The translations under genes and the position numbers were made by a program. A stretch of DNA of 64,000 nt, taken from Pyrenochaeta sp. MPI-SDFR-AT-0127. Taxonomy: Eukaryota; Ascomycota; Dothideomycetes; Pleosporales; Cucurbitariaceae. The stretch spans positions 310,001 through 374,000 of the forward strand of contig JAGTJM010000012.1 of the NCBI GenBank assembly GCA_020747015.1. The letters are read 5' to 3'. The notes under the pieces are model-generated. The model was not told the origin of the DNA, did not search any database, and worked only from the letters and a program-made list of their open reading frames with translations. Positions 23,883-35,658 of this stretch are shown one piece after another (the stretch's first letter is position 1; the number at the start of each line of letters is the position of its first letter).

Positions 23883-24647
23883 GCACGCGACGAACAACAG
23901 ACGAGCGGCACAATTCTGATCCCAGAAGCCTTGATAACAAAGAGGGCTCAGGAGCAGGATTTTTGTTTTATCACCTATATCGTTTGTCTCTAATCCACAA
24001 ATACCATTCAATGGTTGTTTCAATACAACTCAAGTAGCAAGTTAAACTGTATTCAATGAAAAATCTTAGAAGCGTATAATTTCGACTTGGTTTTGTTCCA
24101 GCAACGTAACCTTGCATCTACGAGCCTCACCTCACACGGACTCCCGTACATGCATGCATTTTGACGTTGGCGACTGATGACCTAGCTTATCCTTGTGGCA
24201 ACTGACGACTAAGGTAGAGTGCACAAGCAAAGTGGATTATCGATACACTGCATCTTAGCTTATTGTGGTGATAGAGCATACATAATCATTTATTGTATTA
24301 CCTTTGTCACCGTGCATGGAGGAGGAAAGTGTCAACCAAGTATCGTATTAGTGTATCGTTCACCCCCTTCTTCATTTGCTCACTACGAATTTTCACGTTC
24401 GTCAATCAATCCACAATGTTTATTAAAACGTGCATAATACTCATTCTCCTAATCACTGGCACAGATTGACGGACAAAGTCGTGACAGACTTTATGAGAAC
24501 CCTTGTTGAGGTATTTCGAAGCCGTCTCATTATTCATGCTATTTACTACGTTCATTATACTTACGTCTGAGCAGCGTCTTCTGGGTATAATACTCATCAA
24601 TCAGTAATCTGCTGGCACTGTAGGCCGTTGCAACCATCAGAAAAATA
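23883..24647. other. Convergent 3' region between DHA1 transporter and BDP1
   Basis: About 765 bases holding two 3' ends. It is visibly more AT-rich than the flanking genes and contains no supported gene. Confidence 0.55.
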
Positions 24648-26884
24648 TCACTGCTGCCCCCAAGTCGGATCGTCCTCAAGTGAACCTACGATCTCTACAC
24701 CTTGCTCCTCTTCGAAGGTGACCTGTTTCTCTTTCCCTTTTCTCTTCTTCTTCCCCTTTATTTTATCGTTCTCCTTGTCTCCGGTTCCCACTCCTTCGGT
24801 TTCCCCATCGAGAACTCCAGCAGCCACTTTCTGTAGGTTCCGTTGCCGTGTCTCTTCCCTGGCAGCAGCGATCAATTCTTTCATGCGTATCTCGTCTTCT
24901 GCCATCTGTCGCTTGATCTCATCGACGTCTGCAAAGCTCTCTTCTTCCATCTGCGATGCCTTGAGGAAATGGTCCCAATGGGAAGCCATTTCACTGCGGC
25001 ATTGAAGCGCTGCTCGAACTCGTTCAGGGGCATCGCGTTCTTCTCGTGTGAATTTCGTCTTGATGGAGCGACGAGTTGACCCTGGGAACATCTGTGAAAT
25101 CATCTGGAAGTCCGTTCCAAATGATCGAAGACCTTGATAGAAGACATCTGTATCTTCCTTCGTCCATCGCCTACCTTGACCAGGTAAAAGGAACTCGTTC
25201 GGAAACCGCTTGTTGTTCTTCATAAAGCTGCGGGAGGTGATGCGGGAGGTGATGTCCCTATCCTCGATGACCTGATACTCTGCAATTTCGAGGTCGGCGG
25301 CCGCTTCTCGATTGATTGTGCCGGAATCATATATCATCTCGATTCGTCCGTCGACCTCACGGAAACGAGGACCCATTTCGGTCTGCTGGGCAGCAATATC
25401 TGCCCCAGCTTCAGCGAGAGCTTTATCGGCCGCTTCCTGTTCTTCTTTAGACTTGATCGGTCGAGAGTCCTCCTCTCTTCGGCGTTGCCGAACTGCTGCC
25501 CAATCAATTTGTCGCATCTCTTTCTCGCGACTGGACAGTTTCCCAACGCGGATGTTTCGGGAAGCTAGACCATCCATGAAGGTTGTTTCCGGATCAATAG
25601 TCTGTTCCTCTGCATCCGATGGTGTGGCTTCTCTTGGTGGGCGTCCCTTTCGTTTTGGTTGCGTACTTTCTCCGTCTCCATTAAGCCCGTCCTCACCTTC
25701 AGTAGTCCGGCTCTTCCCTCGCGGCTGGCGTGGTTTACGACGTGGTACGACCTCTTCTCCACGTTCCGCTTCCTGTTCGTGTTCCCCTTCTATGACCTCA
25801 TCGTTTCCTGCAATAATTTTGTCTTTCACTTTCCTGGGTCTACGTGTTCTCTTCGGGAAAGGCTGCATTTCAGCGTCCTCTCCGGTCGTCGCTATGGCTT
25901 TTTTCCTCGTTTTACGAATTCTAGGGCTAGATTGCTCCTGTGCATGTCGAGACTCGTCCTCTTCATTGCCCTCCTGCAGCTGTGAATCTTCGTCCGCCAT
26001 GGCGCCTTTCCTCGCTCCACTCTTGGCGGTTTGGCGATTTCTCTTGACGGGAGTGGGAGCTGCGGCCCCATCCTCACCATCTTGTCGGTGGTTGACCGCC
26101 ACCCAAGGAGCATTTCTCCTACTTCGTGGCTGCGAGATTACCGCATGTTTACCTTGAAGCTGTACTGTATTGGCCTCCGCGACCTGGTCCCTGCTCTCTA
26201 CTGCTGGCACATGTTCAGCAGGAAGAACCTGTCCGTCAAGTTGGTGTGCGATCGTGGATCCCTCTTGATATAGCAGCGGCCGTGATGCCTCTGCCTGTTC
26301 TTGGACTTCTGTTCCTCCTGGAGCTGCGGTTGCATGCGCCGCAGTGGGGGGATCTACGCGCCGTCTCTTGGAAGCCCTATTCGTAAGAAGCCCATCGCGC
26401 ACAGGGCCTGGTATGATTTCACTGTGTGCCAGAGCCTGCGTAACGGCACTCGTATCGAAAAGCTCGCCTATTCGGCCCTCCGGTTGTGTAAGCGATGGCG
26501 TGGGGAGCGATTCGACTGCAGCAGACGACAAGTCTTGAGTCGCAGTAACCGCAGCGGTTGCAGTCGAGAATTCAGACGGACCCGGGATGGCTGAGTGTGT
26601 ATTTTGTGCGGCGGATGCTTGGATGCTGGGGGTGCGTGCTATCGACAGCTCGGGCTCTGGCTGTGAGATATGCGTTTCGACAGTGGGTGGCTTGGGCGCT
26701 GGGGCTGCTAGAGCAGGACCTGGTCTTCGTCGGGCAGCTTTGGGCGCAAATTTCTTGCCCGTCGTGTTTTCTAAATATGAGTTAGCTCGTACGACGTCTC
26801 TATGGGGTACGACGGACTGTTGATGAAGGAAGTGAAGGTCGCTGCAGCTTTTGGCTGCTGCGCAGCGCCCTCCTCGGCGGACAT
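24648..26884 (-). CDS. BDP1: TFIIIB component B'' (Bdp1), SANT-domain
   Basis: Subunit of TFIIIB, which with Brf1 and TBP recruits RNA polymerase III. Exons: 26818-26884 and 24648-26770, about 729 residues. The second exon has no usable ATG at its 5' end; joining the ATG at 26884 through a 47-base intron with a GTCCGT donor, CTAAC branch and TTTAG acceptor gives TFTSFINKNTTGKKFAPKA, matching the conserved N-terminal Gly-Lys-Lys-Phe-Ala-Pro-Lys block of fungal Bdp1. The middle is long, basic and disordered. The SANT domain is RRWTKEDTDVFYQGLRSFG followed by TDFQMISQMFPGSTRRSIKT, preceded by the Bdp1-type FMKNNKRFPNEF. The tail is acidic/basic and ends EDDPTWGQQ. The unusual donor is the least certain point. 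Confidence 0.92.
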
Positions 26885-27267
26885 GATGGGCTGCTGGCTG
26901 GCTTAGGGAAACCACTGGCTGCAGAAATTCCCACTGTCCATGGCTATTTACTGTTACTAGTAGCGCAACGGAATAGTGGTATTAGGATTTTTCATTCGCA
27001 TTTGCCTAGCAGTCTTGATCTTGACGTCGCATCCATGGCGCACGGCCCATTATGTGCACGTGACGTGCCCTTGGCTCGCTGCGCTTAGCGTTTCTCGACT
27101 TCTGCACGGCTTCTTCTCCTCACCACCGGCTCACACGACTCCCCGCCCGTCGCCTCTCGCTCGACCGTCGTTCAGCTGCATTCCATTCACTCCTTCATCT
27201 CTCTCCCCACTAACCCGAGCGGCGCGCTTGTCGGTCGTGCCTCTCACCTAACGCCTTCGCCTGCTCG
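26885..27267. promoter_or_regulatory. Divergent promoter region BDP1/BRE1
   Basis: Only 383 bases separate the two start codons, so promoters and leaders of both nuclear genes must lie here. The BRE1 side (27100-27240) is rich in C and T, including CTCTCTCCCC near 27203. No specific factor site identified. Confidence 0.55.
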
Positions 27268-29576
27268 ATGAGGCTCGAAGCCAGGACCGTCGCACCCCCA
27301 TCGCTTGACGCTGTCAAGATGGAGGACCGCAAGCGACCCATTGCCGAAGACTCTGCTCCTCCTGCTAAGAGGCAAGCCGTGACTGTCAACGGTGCTCGTT
27401 CGCATCCAGACGCTGACTTGCCGTGGAAAGATGACATCGAGGTTCGCCCCCCCCTCCCGATCACCTCTCGCCCCCTACACACCGCGAACATGGAGCTAAT
27501 CCTGCGATGCTACACAGGCTTATCAGAAAGATGCCATACTGCGGTCCATGCGCGAACTTAAGCGGGAAAAGGTCACCCTCGAGTCTCAGCTGAATGAATT
27601 GGAGAGACGCTCGCAGCACCACGATGATCACCTGCGGACAATAGATGCTTGGTTTGATCAGGTCAGTACACATTTGGATTTCGATTGAGATGATGCTAAT
27701 AGCTCCTTAGCTTGTCGATGAAGTCGAAGTCTTGAGCGCAGAAAAACTGCCTGCATCATCTTCTGACCCGGCAGCCAGCCAGCCACTACCTACCACGCTG
27801 TTCTTCGAGGATAGTCAAACCCTCAAAAAACACTTGTCTAGTCGCAAAGAAAAGATACTGGGCTCACTGTCTGGTCTGTTTGCTAGATATCCAGCAAGCA
27901 GTCCGGAAGTCGCGCAACTGCAATTGAAGCTCTCAACCCTTTTGGCTACTGAAAAGGATCACATTGTTCAACTCCAGAGACTTACGACGGAAAAGGAGCA
28001 ATTATCTGACCGCTTAGACACCGCCACCCATCGTTATTTGGTTGCAGAGAAAAAGATCGATCGGCTGAAGAGTCATCAAGTTCAGAAGCTCGAACAACAG
28101 GCCGTTGCTAGCAGCACTGTGAAAGAGGAGGTACCGTCTGCAAGTAACGGAGTGGAGTCTGTCAATGGTAGCTCACCTGGTCCAATCAGTGAAGAAGTGG
28201 AAGCTTCCCGTAACCAGGCGGTGGCCGAGGCTGCAAAAAGGAAAGAACAACTTGAGCAGATTGAGCAGGAGAACAAGAAGCTTACCGAAGAGGTTACTGC
28301 TCTAAAGGTGAAGCTCACTGGACTCACAGACGAAGACTACGCCAAAACGGACTTATTCAAAGCGCTGAAGACTCAGCATGAGGACGTCATAAAACGTATC
28401 AACAATTTAGAAGCGACCAACATTCAGCTGCGGGAAGAGGCGCAGAAGTACCAAGCAGAGCGGACAGCTTACCGTATCAAGATCGACGATGAGACCCGCT
28501 CAGCTTTGTCAGAGTCTGAGAGCAATATATCGATTGCTGAAGCGAATCTCGCCCGCATACGAAGTTCCCGGGATGAACTCGTAGCTAAAAATGCCGTTCT
28601 TGAGAGCAGCCACAAAAATACTCATGCGTCCACGGAGCAATCGAAAGAGCTCGTTAGTGCGTGTGAGAGCCGAATCGCAGCTTTAGAGTCTGAATGTGAG
28701 CGGTTGCGGGTTCAAATAGCAGGAAAGCAAGCGAGTGATGGCCAGGAAGCAGCTGGAGCTGAAGACGACCTCACACAAGAGCAGTTGCGCACTAAGATCT
28801 GGAACCTTGAGAGCCAGTCCAAACTATTGAGTAACGAGCTCCCATCGATGGAAGCAGCGTGGAAAAAGGCCCAGGCAATTGCGAGCAAGAAGATCGCTGA
28901 GATAGCTGCATGGGAAGAAAGCGTATCAAAGGCACACGCTGACAAGGCGAAAGCGGACCAGAAATTCTTCGCGGCGATGAAGACCAAAGGGGAGCTGGAA
29001 CAACAAATACGAATCCTTCGCGCCCAATCCACAAAGTCGACTGAAGTAGTTGCACAATTAAAAGAGGCGGACTCGCTAAGTCGGTCACTTGTAGACAAAC
29101 TAGAGAAACAGACTGCCGAGATGCGAACTCAAATGGAAGAACTATCAGTACAGCATCGCCAATTACAGCAGAAGGTTAGCGAGAACGCAATTCTATCTGA
29201 AGGTCAAGTTAGTCAGATTGCCGAGCTTAAAAAAGTCGTCGAAGTCAAGGACTCGTCATGTCTCGCCGCAAAGCACGCTCAGCGCGAATCGGAAACCGAG
29301 CGAGATAAGCTAGTCGCACAAGTAGCTGGACTCGAGAAGCAGGTACAAATCTGGAAGAAAAAGAGCACAGGGAACCAGAGCTCCGAGACGGCCATCATGG
29401 AGTCTATGATCCAGTGCCAGATCTGTAAGAGCAAGTTTAAAAATACGGTCATCAAAACATGTGGGCACATGTTCTGTGATCAGTGCGTTCAGGACCGTCT
29501 TACCAACCGCGCGAGGAAGTGTCCAAATTGCGGCAAAGCGTTTGGCAGCAACGATACGATGCGCGTGCACCTTTGA
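27268..29576 (+). CDS. BRE1: E3 ubiquitin ligase Bre1 (histone H2B ubiquitylation)
   Basis: Nuclear RING E3 that, with Rad6, monoubiquitylates histone H2B and so permits H3K4 and H3K79 methylation. Exons: 27268-27441, 27518-27661 and 27711-29576, 727 residues. The N-terminus has the family's VKMEDRKRP and AKRQAVTVNG; exon 2 reads AYQKDAILRSMRELKREKV, a start of the long coiled coil that fills most of the protein (about residues 60-660). The C-terminal C3HC4 RING is complete: CQICKSKF, TCGHMFCDQC and KCPNCGKAFG, followed by NDTMRVHL, the typical Bre1 end. The first intron (76 bases) has a GTTCGC donor, weaker than consensus, but both joins are phase 0 and restore conserved sequence. Divergent from BDP1. 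Confidence 0.95.
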
Positions 29577-30594
29577 AGTGAAAAACCATGCCAGGTTTCT
29601 TCACTTCAACAAATTCCATTCCGACATGTACATTACCATTATTTACTTCACCACCTTTCGTACTGTGTGCTCAATATCGAGTCAGCGGTCATCCACATGA
29701 GCACAGACATAGTGCCATGATTATTTTGGCGGTTTGCGGGTACCATATACTTTGGCACACGTCACTGGGCGCAGGGCGCAATCTCTATGTATGATGTAAT
29801 TCGCGAAACAAGCCAAATCGAGGCATTTGTTGGCATGTTTGACTAGATTCTAAACCTGTACCTTTCGATTAGCTCCATTTGGTTGAACTCCTAGCAGGTA
29901 GATGCGGCAACGTGTTGGCCAGACGGCGGATATGGTACGATTCGTAGGGAGAAAGCAAACTCAGATAACTCTACTGTCCTTGTTTTCATTCCTTTGTTGC
30001 CCTGCCGCTGTTAGTGATTTTGATACGGACAGGATCAAACACCAAAATGGACATTTGCGTACATTCTGTTTATAATTCTATGCCTTGATGCACGTGAAGA
30101 AAGTAGCACAACAACAAGGCATGGACAGGAAAATCGGCACGATCATTGCCAATCCAAAGGAGGTTTCGCTTTGAGAATCGAGCGGATGTAGTCTGCCCGA
30201 GACGACTCAAATGCTCACAAACAAGACCGTTTCTTGAGTGTACAACGCAGAGTAATCCAAAGTATTCTTCTAATTTCTAGTGAGTTATTGTCCTGCGGAG
30301 TCATGCGGAGATGAGCCCATAAAAGTGCAAGGAAGACCCGTGGCAGTAGGGATGAGGCCTGTGATGTCGGAGCACGATTGTTCGCCTGGTCGCCTGTTGT
30401 GGTTGCCTGTGCGACCGGTAGTCGTAAATAGTCGCGAAACCGCATTCTCGAGAAACCACAACCATAACCACAGCGCACTCTCGAAACACGGCTCAGATTA
30501 CAACTCTTACCTTAAACCGCTGCAAATCAGTGTACCTGCTTGCAAGCTCCAAATTACAACAATCCACACGACGAAGGCAAGCCGGAAAGCACCC
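29577..30594. other. Intergenic, BRE1 to SPO12-like
   Basis: About 1 kb with no supported gene. It contains the BRE1 3' end and the upstream region of the Spo12-family gene. An open frame runs into the Spo12 start from 30280, but the real start is the ATG at 30595. Confidence 0.55.
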
Positions 30595-31032
30595 ATGTCT
30601 TCAAACGTGCTCAGCGTCCGCGACAACAATGCGCAGCTCAAACCAAGCCCATCGCCCGAGAAGGAGAAGCCAAAGAGCCTCGAATATCATCGGCAAATTC
30701 TACAATCGCGCATGGAAGGCGAGCAGTATGTATACGCCACGTATTCGAGGTTGTGCGCATATCTAACAAACTGAAAGGACCCAGCAATATGTTTCCCCGT
30801 CCGACGACATTAAATCCCCCGCCACACAGAAGCTTCAGGCCTTCAAGAACAAGCACGCCATGAAGAAGTGAGGACTGTCCTGTTGTATGCTGAAAAGGAC
30901 TAACGTAGATGCAGGTCAAAGCCACAGACGCTGTTCAAGAAGACTAGCTCGAAGAACTTTGAATCGGCCAAGGGCACAGCCATGTTCGCCGATATACCCA
31001 AGAACAAGGGTGCAAAGGAGGAGCATGTGTAA
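30595..31032 (+). CDS. Spo12-family cell-cycle protein
   Basis: Exons: 30595-30725, 30778-30867 and 30915-31032, with introns of 52 and 47 bases; 112 residues. It was recovered only by splicing. The signature is YVSPSDDIKSPATQKL followed by FKNKHAMKKSKPQTLFKK, the conserved core of Spo12 (a nucleolar regulator of mitotic exit and meiosis in yeast, acting in the FEAR pathway that releases Cdc14). Two Ser-Pro sites in this core are the known type of phosphorylation site. The N-terminal SLEYHRQILQSRMEGEQ also matches fungal members. Splices are supported by frame and by GTATGT donor; the second donor is GTGAGG. Small size and two introns make it easy to miss by automatic calling. Confidence 0.88.
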
Positions 31033-31351
31033 TGATATGCTCTAGCCTGCTGGTGTCGGCGTATCTTTGTTCAGCACAATAGGCTGCTTTGGTGGGTTGG
31101 GCGCTTTGATTTGGGCAATGCCGCGTATTGACGGTTGTACAATTATTCACGACTTGGTTGATAGCTCCCAGGCTTGTCATGGGTTTACGGCGTTTTTGAA
31201 GTCCAGGGATACGATTACCATGATGTTGCGATTGTAGTATATTGATAATGAAATGGTGTTGGCGGAGACCACACTTGGCTTTAGGCCTGACTAGGGCAAT
31301 TTGGCCAAGCCGATCTGCTGTGCACGTTGGTCTGCATCCCTATAACTCTCA
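31033..31351. other. Short spacer before ureF
   Basis: 319 bases between two genes of the same strand, containing the end of the Spo12-like mRNA and the ureF promoter. Nothing else seen. Confidence 0.5.
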
Positions 31352-32218
31352 ATGCCGTCGACATCTTTGAACCAGCAATCTTTGGAAGATGAGATTGCAG
31401 AACTTGAGCGGCGTCTACGGCATGCCAAGGCCCAACTTGGTCATGGTCATGGGCCAGCCAAGTCGTCATTGTGCTGCGTCGCTCCCAGCAGGTCAGACAA
31501 CAGTATAGCGCTCCATGCCCTTCTTCTCCTTTCCGACTCCGCGCTGCCGCTTGGGTCATTTGCTTTTAGCAGCGGCCTAGAGTCATACCTCGCGCATCAC
31601 AAACCAGCCCCGCCATCTGCATCTCAATTGGCTTCGTTCCACATCTTCCTCCGCCTTTCTCTGTCGACGCTCGCCAGTACTGCCCTTCCCTATGTCCTTG
31701 GCGGCTATCGGCGGCCAGAGGACATCGACACGCTAGACAATGACTTCGATGCGAGTACACCATGCACGGTTGCGCGAAGAGCAAGTATAGCCCAAGGCCG
31801 CGCTCTACTTGCCGTGTGGGATCGCAGTTTCAAGACGCAGTACCACAACAGCAACACAGCCATTGAGTCGCTTGCAGCCTTCTCGTCCAGTCTTCGCTCG
31901 TCAGAACACATCAACGCTCACCTTGCGCCGTTGTGGGGGCTGGTCTCCAAGATCCTGTCAGTCCCTCTTCACGACGCTGCCTATCTTTTCTTATTCTCGC
32001 ATGCGCGCACTGTAATCAGTGCTGCTGTCCGTGCGAGTGTCATGGGTCCATATCAAGCTCAAGCAGTTTTGGCGAGCACCGAGCTGCAGGGCAGGATCAG
32101 CACCTTGGTCGACGAAGCATGGCATAAGACTGTGGAAGATGCTGGGCAGAGTGTTCCAGTCATGGATCTGTGGGTTGGAAGGCATGAGAAACTGTACAGC
32201 CGCATATTCAACTCATGA
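31352..32218 (+). CDS. ureF: Urease accessory protein UreF
   Basis: Single exon, 288 residues. UreF works with UreD/H and UreG to load nickel and CO2 onto urease in the cytosol, needed for growth on urea. The family signature is LLLLSDSALPLGSFAFSSGLE at residues around 57-77 (a TD-S-x-P-x-G-S-F/Y pattern), with an all-helical body; further support comes from VPLHDAAYLFLFSHARTV and SAAVRASVMGPYQAQAVL. The first 40 residues form a short coiled segment (DEIAELERRLRHAKAQLG), common in fungal UreF. The ATG at 31352 is the first in frame. The window holds no other urease gene. Confidence 0.93.
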   Translation: MPSTSLNQQSLEDEIAELERRLRHAKAQLGHGHGPAKSSLCCVAPSRSDNSIALHALLLLSDSALPLGSFAFSSGLESYLAHHKPAPPSASQLASFHIFLRLSLSTLASTALPYVLGGYRRPEDIDTLDNDFDASTPCTVARRASIAQGRALLAVWDRSFKTQYHNSNTAIESLAAFSSSLRSSEHINAHLAPLWGLVSKILSVPLHDAAYLFLFSHARTVISAAVRASVMGPYQAQAVLASTELQGRISTLVDEAWHKTVEDAGQSVPVMDLWVGRHEKLYSRIFNS

Positions 32219-32605
32219 GAGAGCATACAGACAAGCTTTAAGGCCATATACGCCCACTTACAATTCACGTTATCAATCTCCATTGTCAAGCTCCACGCCC
32301 CAACCAGGCAAGAACATATTAGACGTGTGTTGTCAGTAGGCCGCCTTCGTCCTATCTGTCACTCGCACCCGGATATTTCCTCAAAGCTAGATTTCCTGTC
32401 TTTGTGTCCGACTCAAAAGGATCTGTTTCCTCGCTCTATGATATTGCCTCCGATGGTAACAACAGCATGAATGGCGACCATTTTTCCGCTGCTGGGCCAT
32501 CCCATCGCTGCAAGGTCGTGAATGTTGAGAGGACACTGAGTTTAGATTGATACAAACCTAATTTGACACTTCTCAATGAGACTACAGACCCTTACACAAC
32601 TCCAT
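32219..32605. other. Convergent 3' region ureF / UNC93-like
   Basis: 387 bases with two converging 3' ends and no supported gene. Confidence 0.5.
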
Positions 32606-34072
32606 TCAGACCTTCACATCGTGGGCTTCTTGATCTAAATGCACACTTTTGGTAGACCTATCACCTCCTATTTCTCCAATTTCGCGTACAACTAGCCAGA
32701 CAGGTACCAGGCTTGCCCCAAAGAGTCCAAAGTTGAAGTAGGTCCCTCCGACAGTCGCAAAAACAGGAAGTGCGTTCAGTCCATAGCTTAGCGCTTGCCA
32801 TGCTGACTCTGTGCCACGCAGAAGTGCAGCAAGGCGAATCGTCTCTTGCGGGCTTTCTGATATTTGGCCGATCAGAAAGAAAGCGAAATTGTAATTCAGC
32901 TGAAATCCAGCGACGAGGAAAACGAAAGGAGCGAAGGCAGCGCCGAAACCTTGGTCCGCCCAATCGTACAAAGAGTGCGTTTGGGAAAATTTGGTAACGT
33001 TGACCGTCAGCCATATCCACCATGTACCCTGTGTGACCATGATAGCAATAAAAGCCCATCTAGTCCGATTCTTCAGCGTGATTTGATGTTGATCGAGCCA
33101 GGAACCGAGAAGATTAGTTACAATGATAGCCACGATGCCAGAAAGGAAAGATCCCAGGGCCCGGGCGCGCACGCTAAACCAGAGTGCGATGTATGTGTAG
33201 TATACAGCTTCGGAGTATACGCCCTGGCCTATCCAGAGAACAAGGAGAAGAAACCTTTTATTCAAGAAGGTGCGAGTTGTAGTCTTGACTTCTCTCCATG
33301 GGCTCTCGAAAGTTGCCAATACAACCGGTTTGCCGTCTGAGCGTTGCACCTGCGAAGGGCGGTTCAGGAGGAGAGCAGCAAACGGACCGAGGCATTGAAG
33401 GGCAATAAAGACCAAATACACTGTATATGACACCTTCCCGCCCTTATTCTGGTGATGGTTCAGCCCTAAGTTGATTGCTCCACCGAGAACCCGGCCGACG
33501 CAGGTCCAAGTGATCCAATACGCAACGAGTCTGCCCCTATGTCTAGGCTCTGGATAAGCGATAGCAATTGCAGCTTCACTGGCCCAGAAGATCCCAGCTG
33601 ATATGCCACAAAGCGCAGCACCCAAGATCACCAGCCACTCTATGCCATATCGATTATTGAGGTACAACCCGGCACTGTAGGGTGCGAAGCCAATGGTACC
33701 AACAACTAAGGCGCCTTTGATGCCAATGTACTTGACAAGTGCTGACGTAAACCAACAAGATACAATCATAAGACAGAACGTCAAGGCGTTGGCAGTATTG
33801 ACCAAGTATGGTTCTTGGGCGCCTCTTGAAGGTACGAAGTTAGTGTATGGCTCACTGCAGCCCAAGCATAGGATCCCTACTTACCCTGCCCCAAGTGAAT
33901 TCATTGCGCCCCAGAGGCCAGGAGCAACGAGACTACAGAAGCCGAGAACAGTGGCGTTGTAGAAGGGTGTATGGTACCATTTGGCTACTTGGTCAGTGAT
34001 TGAATATTCATGATTAGAAAAAGTCTCACTGGGTATTGGTTCTTCCACGATGGTGTCGATTAAATCAGTCAT
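32606..34072 (-). CDS. UNC93-like MFS membrane protein
   Basis: Exons by my model: 34030-34072, 33885-33984 and 32606-33824, 453 residues. The 60-base intron 33825-33884 is certain because it restores SLGAGGAQEPYLVNTANAL, the fungal UNC93-like signature. The first 45-base intron (33985-34029: GTGAGA donor, CTGAC branch, TAG end) is stop-free and a multiple of three, so a 468-residue read-through is possible; I prefer splicing because it joins EEPIP directly to KWYHTPFYNATVLGF as in relatives. About 11-12 helices follow. Fungal relatives are poorly characterised; DUF895/UNC93 proteins are MFS-fold and may be regulators or transporters at the plasma membrane. No substrate can be named. Confidence 0.88.
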
Positions 34073-35658
34073 CTCTTCTACTTTGCTCGACTGACTTGAC
34101 TATGGTGATGGAGCGACACAGCAATGTCTCGCAAGTTCCGGGGATTGTTTCGCGATATATTCGCCCAAAGCGCTGAACGCCACCATGTAAAACGATTATT
34201 GGTGTTTAATGAGCGGACATATTTAGAGTTAAGAAGCGGTTGAAAGATAAGTCAGAGCATATCGCTTGCGCAATTGGTACCCTGTATTGCATGAACGCTC
34301 CCTGTACAATCATGGATAACGGGATGGTGCGCCATTGGCACCAAATGACGTGCTACAAACTTCCGAGAGAGAACTAGTCAACACATAACTACATATCGAC
34401 AACAAGTTGGTCCCGAGGCTTTCAAATGGCCTAGTACGATTATTGAATTTGAAGGTCTCTGTCTCTCTGCGACTTCACTCTTTCGAAATGCTAACCTGAG
34501 TGGTTGGTCAGAAAAGTTTCCAAACCAACATCATACATCCTTAGCATCCGCGAATGGATCCCTGCTAATAAAGTATTCGAATAGCGATTTTCATGATAGA
34601 CCGCCTATGAGGGTAGCTTGATGTTAGAACAATGTCGAGCGAGTCCACGCCTTGGACAAAGCAACACAAACGTATTTGTAATAAAGCATAGGCAAACGAG
34701 TAGGCCTAGAAGAGCCAAAATGAATCTTATAATAAGCCCGCATGCAAATTAAGTTTGTAGGGAGTAAATGGCATTCATTTGAAGATGTAGCAAATAAAAT
34801 AAGTGGAACATTTTGCGCTGGGGGTTTCGAACGAACGCTAACAGAGGCGACATGGGAAGAGGAATTCAGATATATCACCGCAATAAAAGTCAATTTAATG
34901 TAAGGATAGGAGATAGTATGTTAGGAAAAACGTGTTAGAAAGTGCGTGGGCGAATCAAGGCGATGGAATGAAAGAAGGGTGTGATAACGTTCGGACAAGG
35001 ATGGAACCCTCAAAGGGATTTCAAGAAGGAAAAGTTGCTGATAGCAGCCAGGGAAATAGAGGAACATTTTGGTAGATTGAGTCGAAAATAACATTAAACT
35101 TGACGCTTGAGAACATGGACACACTCCAGGGTCCATTGGGATCACTGAGATATTGTACGCGCATTGTGCTTTCGAGGTTTTCTGTTCACTCTACCTGTTA
35201 CGTAGGATAGGTATATTGTATTGGGGAGTTAAAGTAATCTTTCAAGGTCTCATCTTCACGAATATTTGCTTGTTAAATAGACGGTGAGAATCTTAATGAC
35301 ATCCGCATCGCTTGCTTGGTTGTAGATATTCTCACTACCTGAGACATCACGCCCAGGTGCAATTCACTGTGACGCGATATCTCACATTGACACTGTTCTA
35401 GAAGTGAGGCTTATTCAACTAGTATAAAAATACCCTGACTGAGTTAGCCGTGGTGCGACCGAAGCTGACAGCCCAATCAAGTTGAACTAAGGTCATATGC
35501 CATTTTGCAGCCTTGTGGCAAGCTCTACATCATCAGTGAGGGGCTCTTCAGCTTTAATGCAGACTCTTGTGACCTCTACACCAAAGATCGAAATGCTCTT
35601 TGGAGTTAATTCTGCGCCGTAATATCACTGCGATCAGTAATCCACCGTAGTTTACCAA
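34073..35658. other. Intergenic, about 1.6 kb, no gene seen
   Basis: Lies between two divergent genes (UNC93-like and DUF6594). Sequence is moderately AT-rich; short frames only, without domains or splice structure. I see no repeat or RNA gene. Confidence 0.55.

Noticed and set aside
25312..26157. 281-codon plus-strand open frame
   Set aside because: Antisense shadow of BDP1, Ser/Cys/Phe-rich without domain; the minus-strand frame has clear SANT homology.
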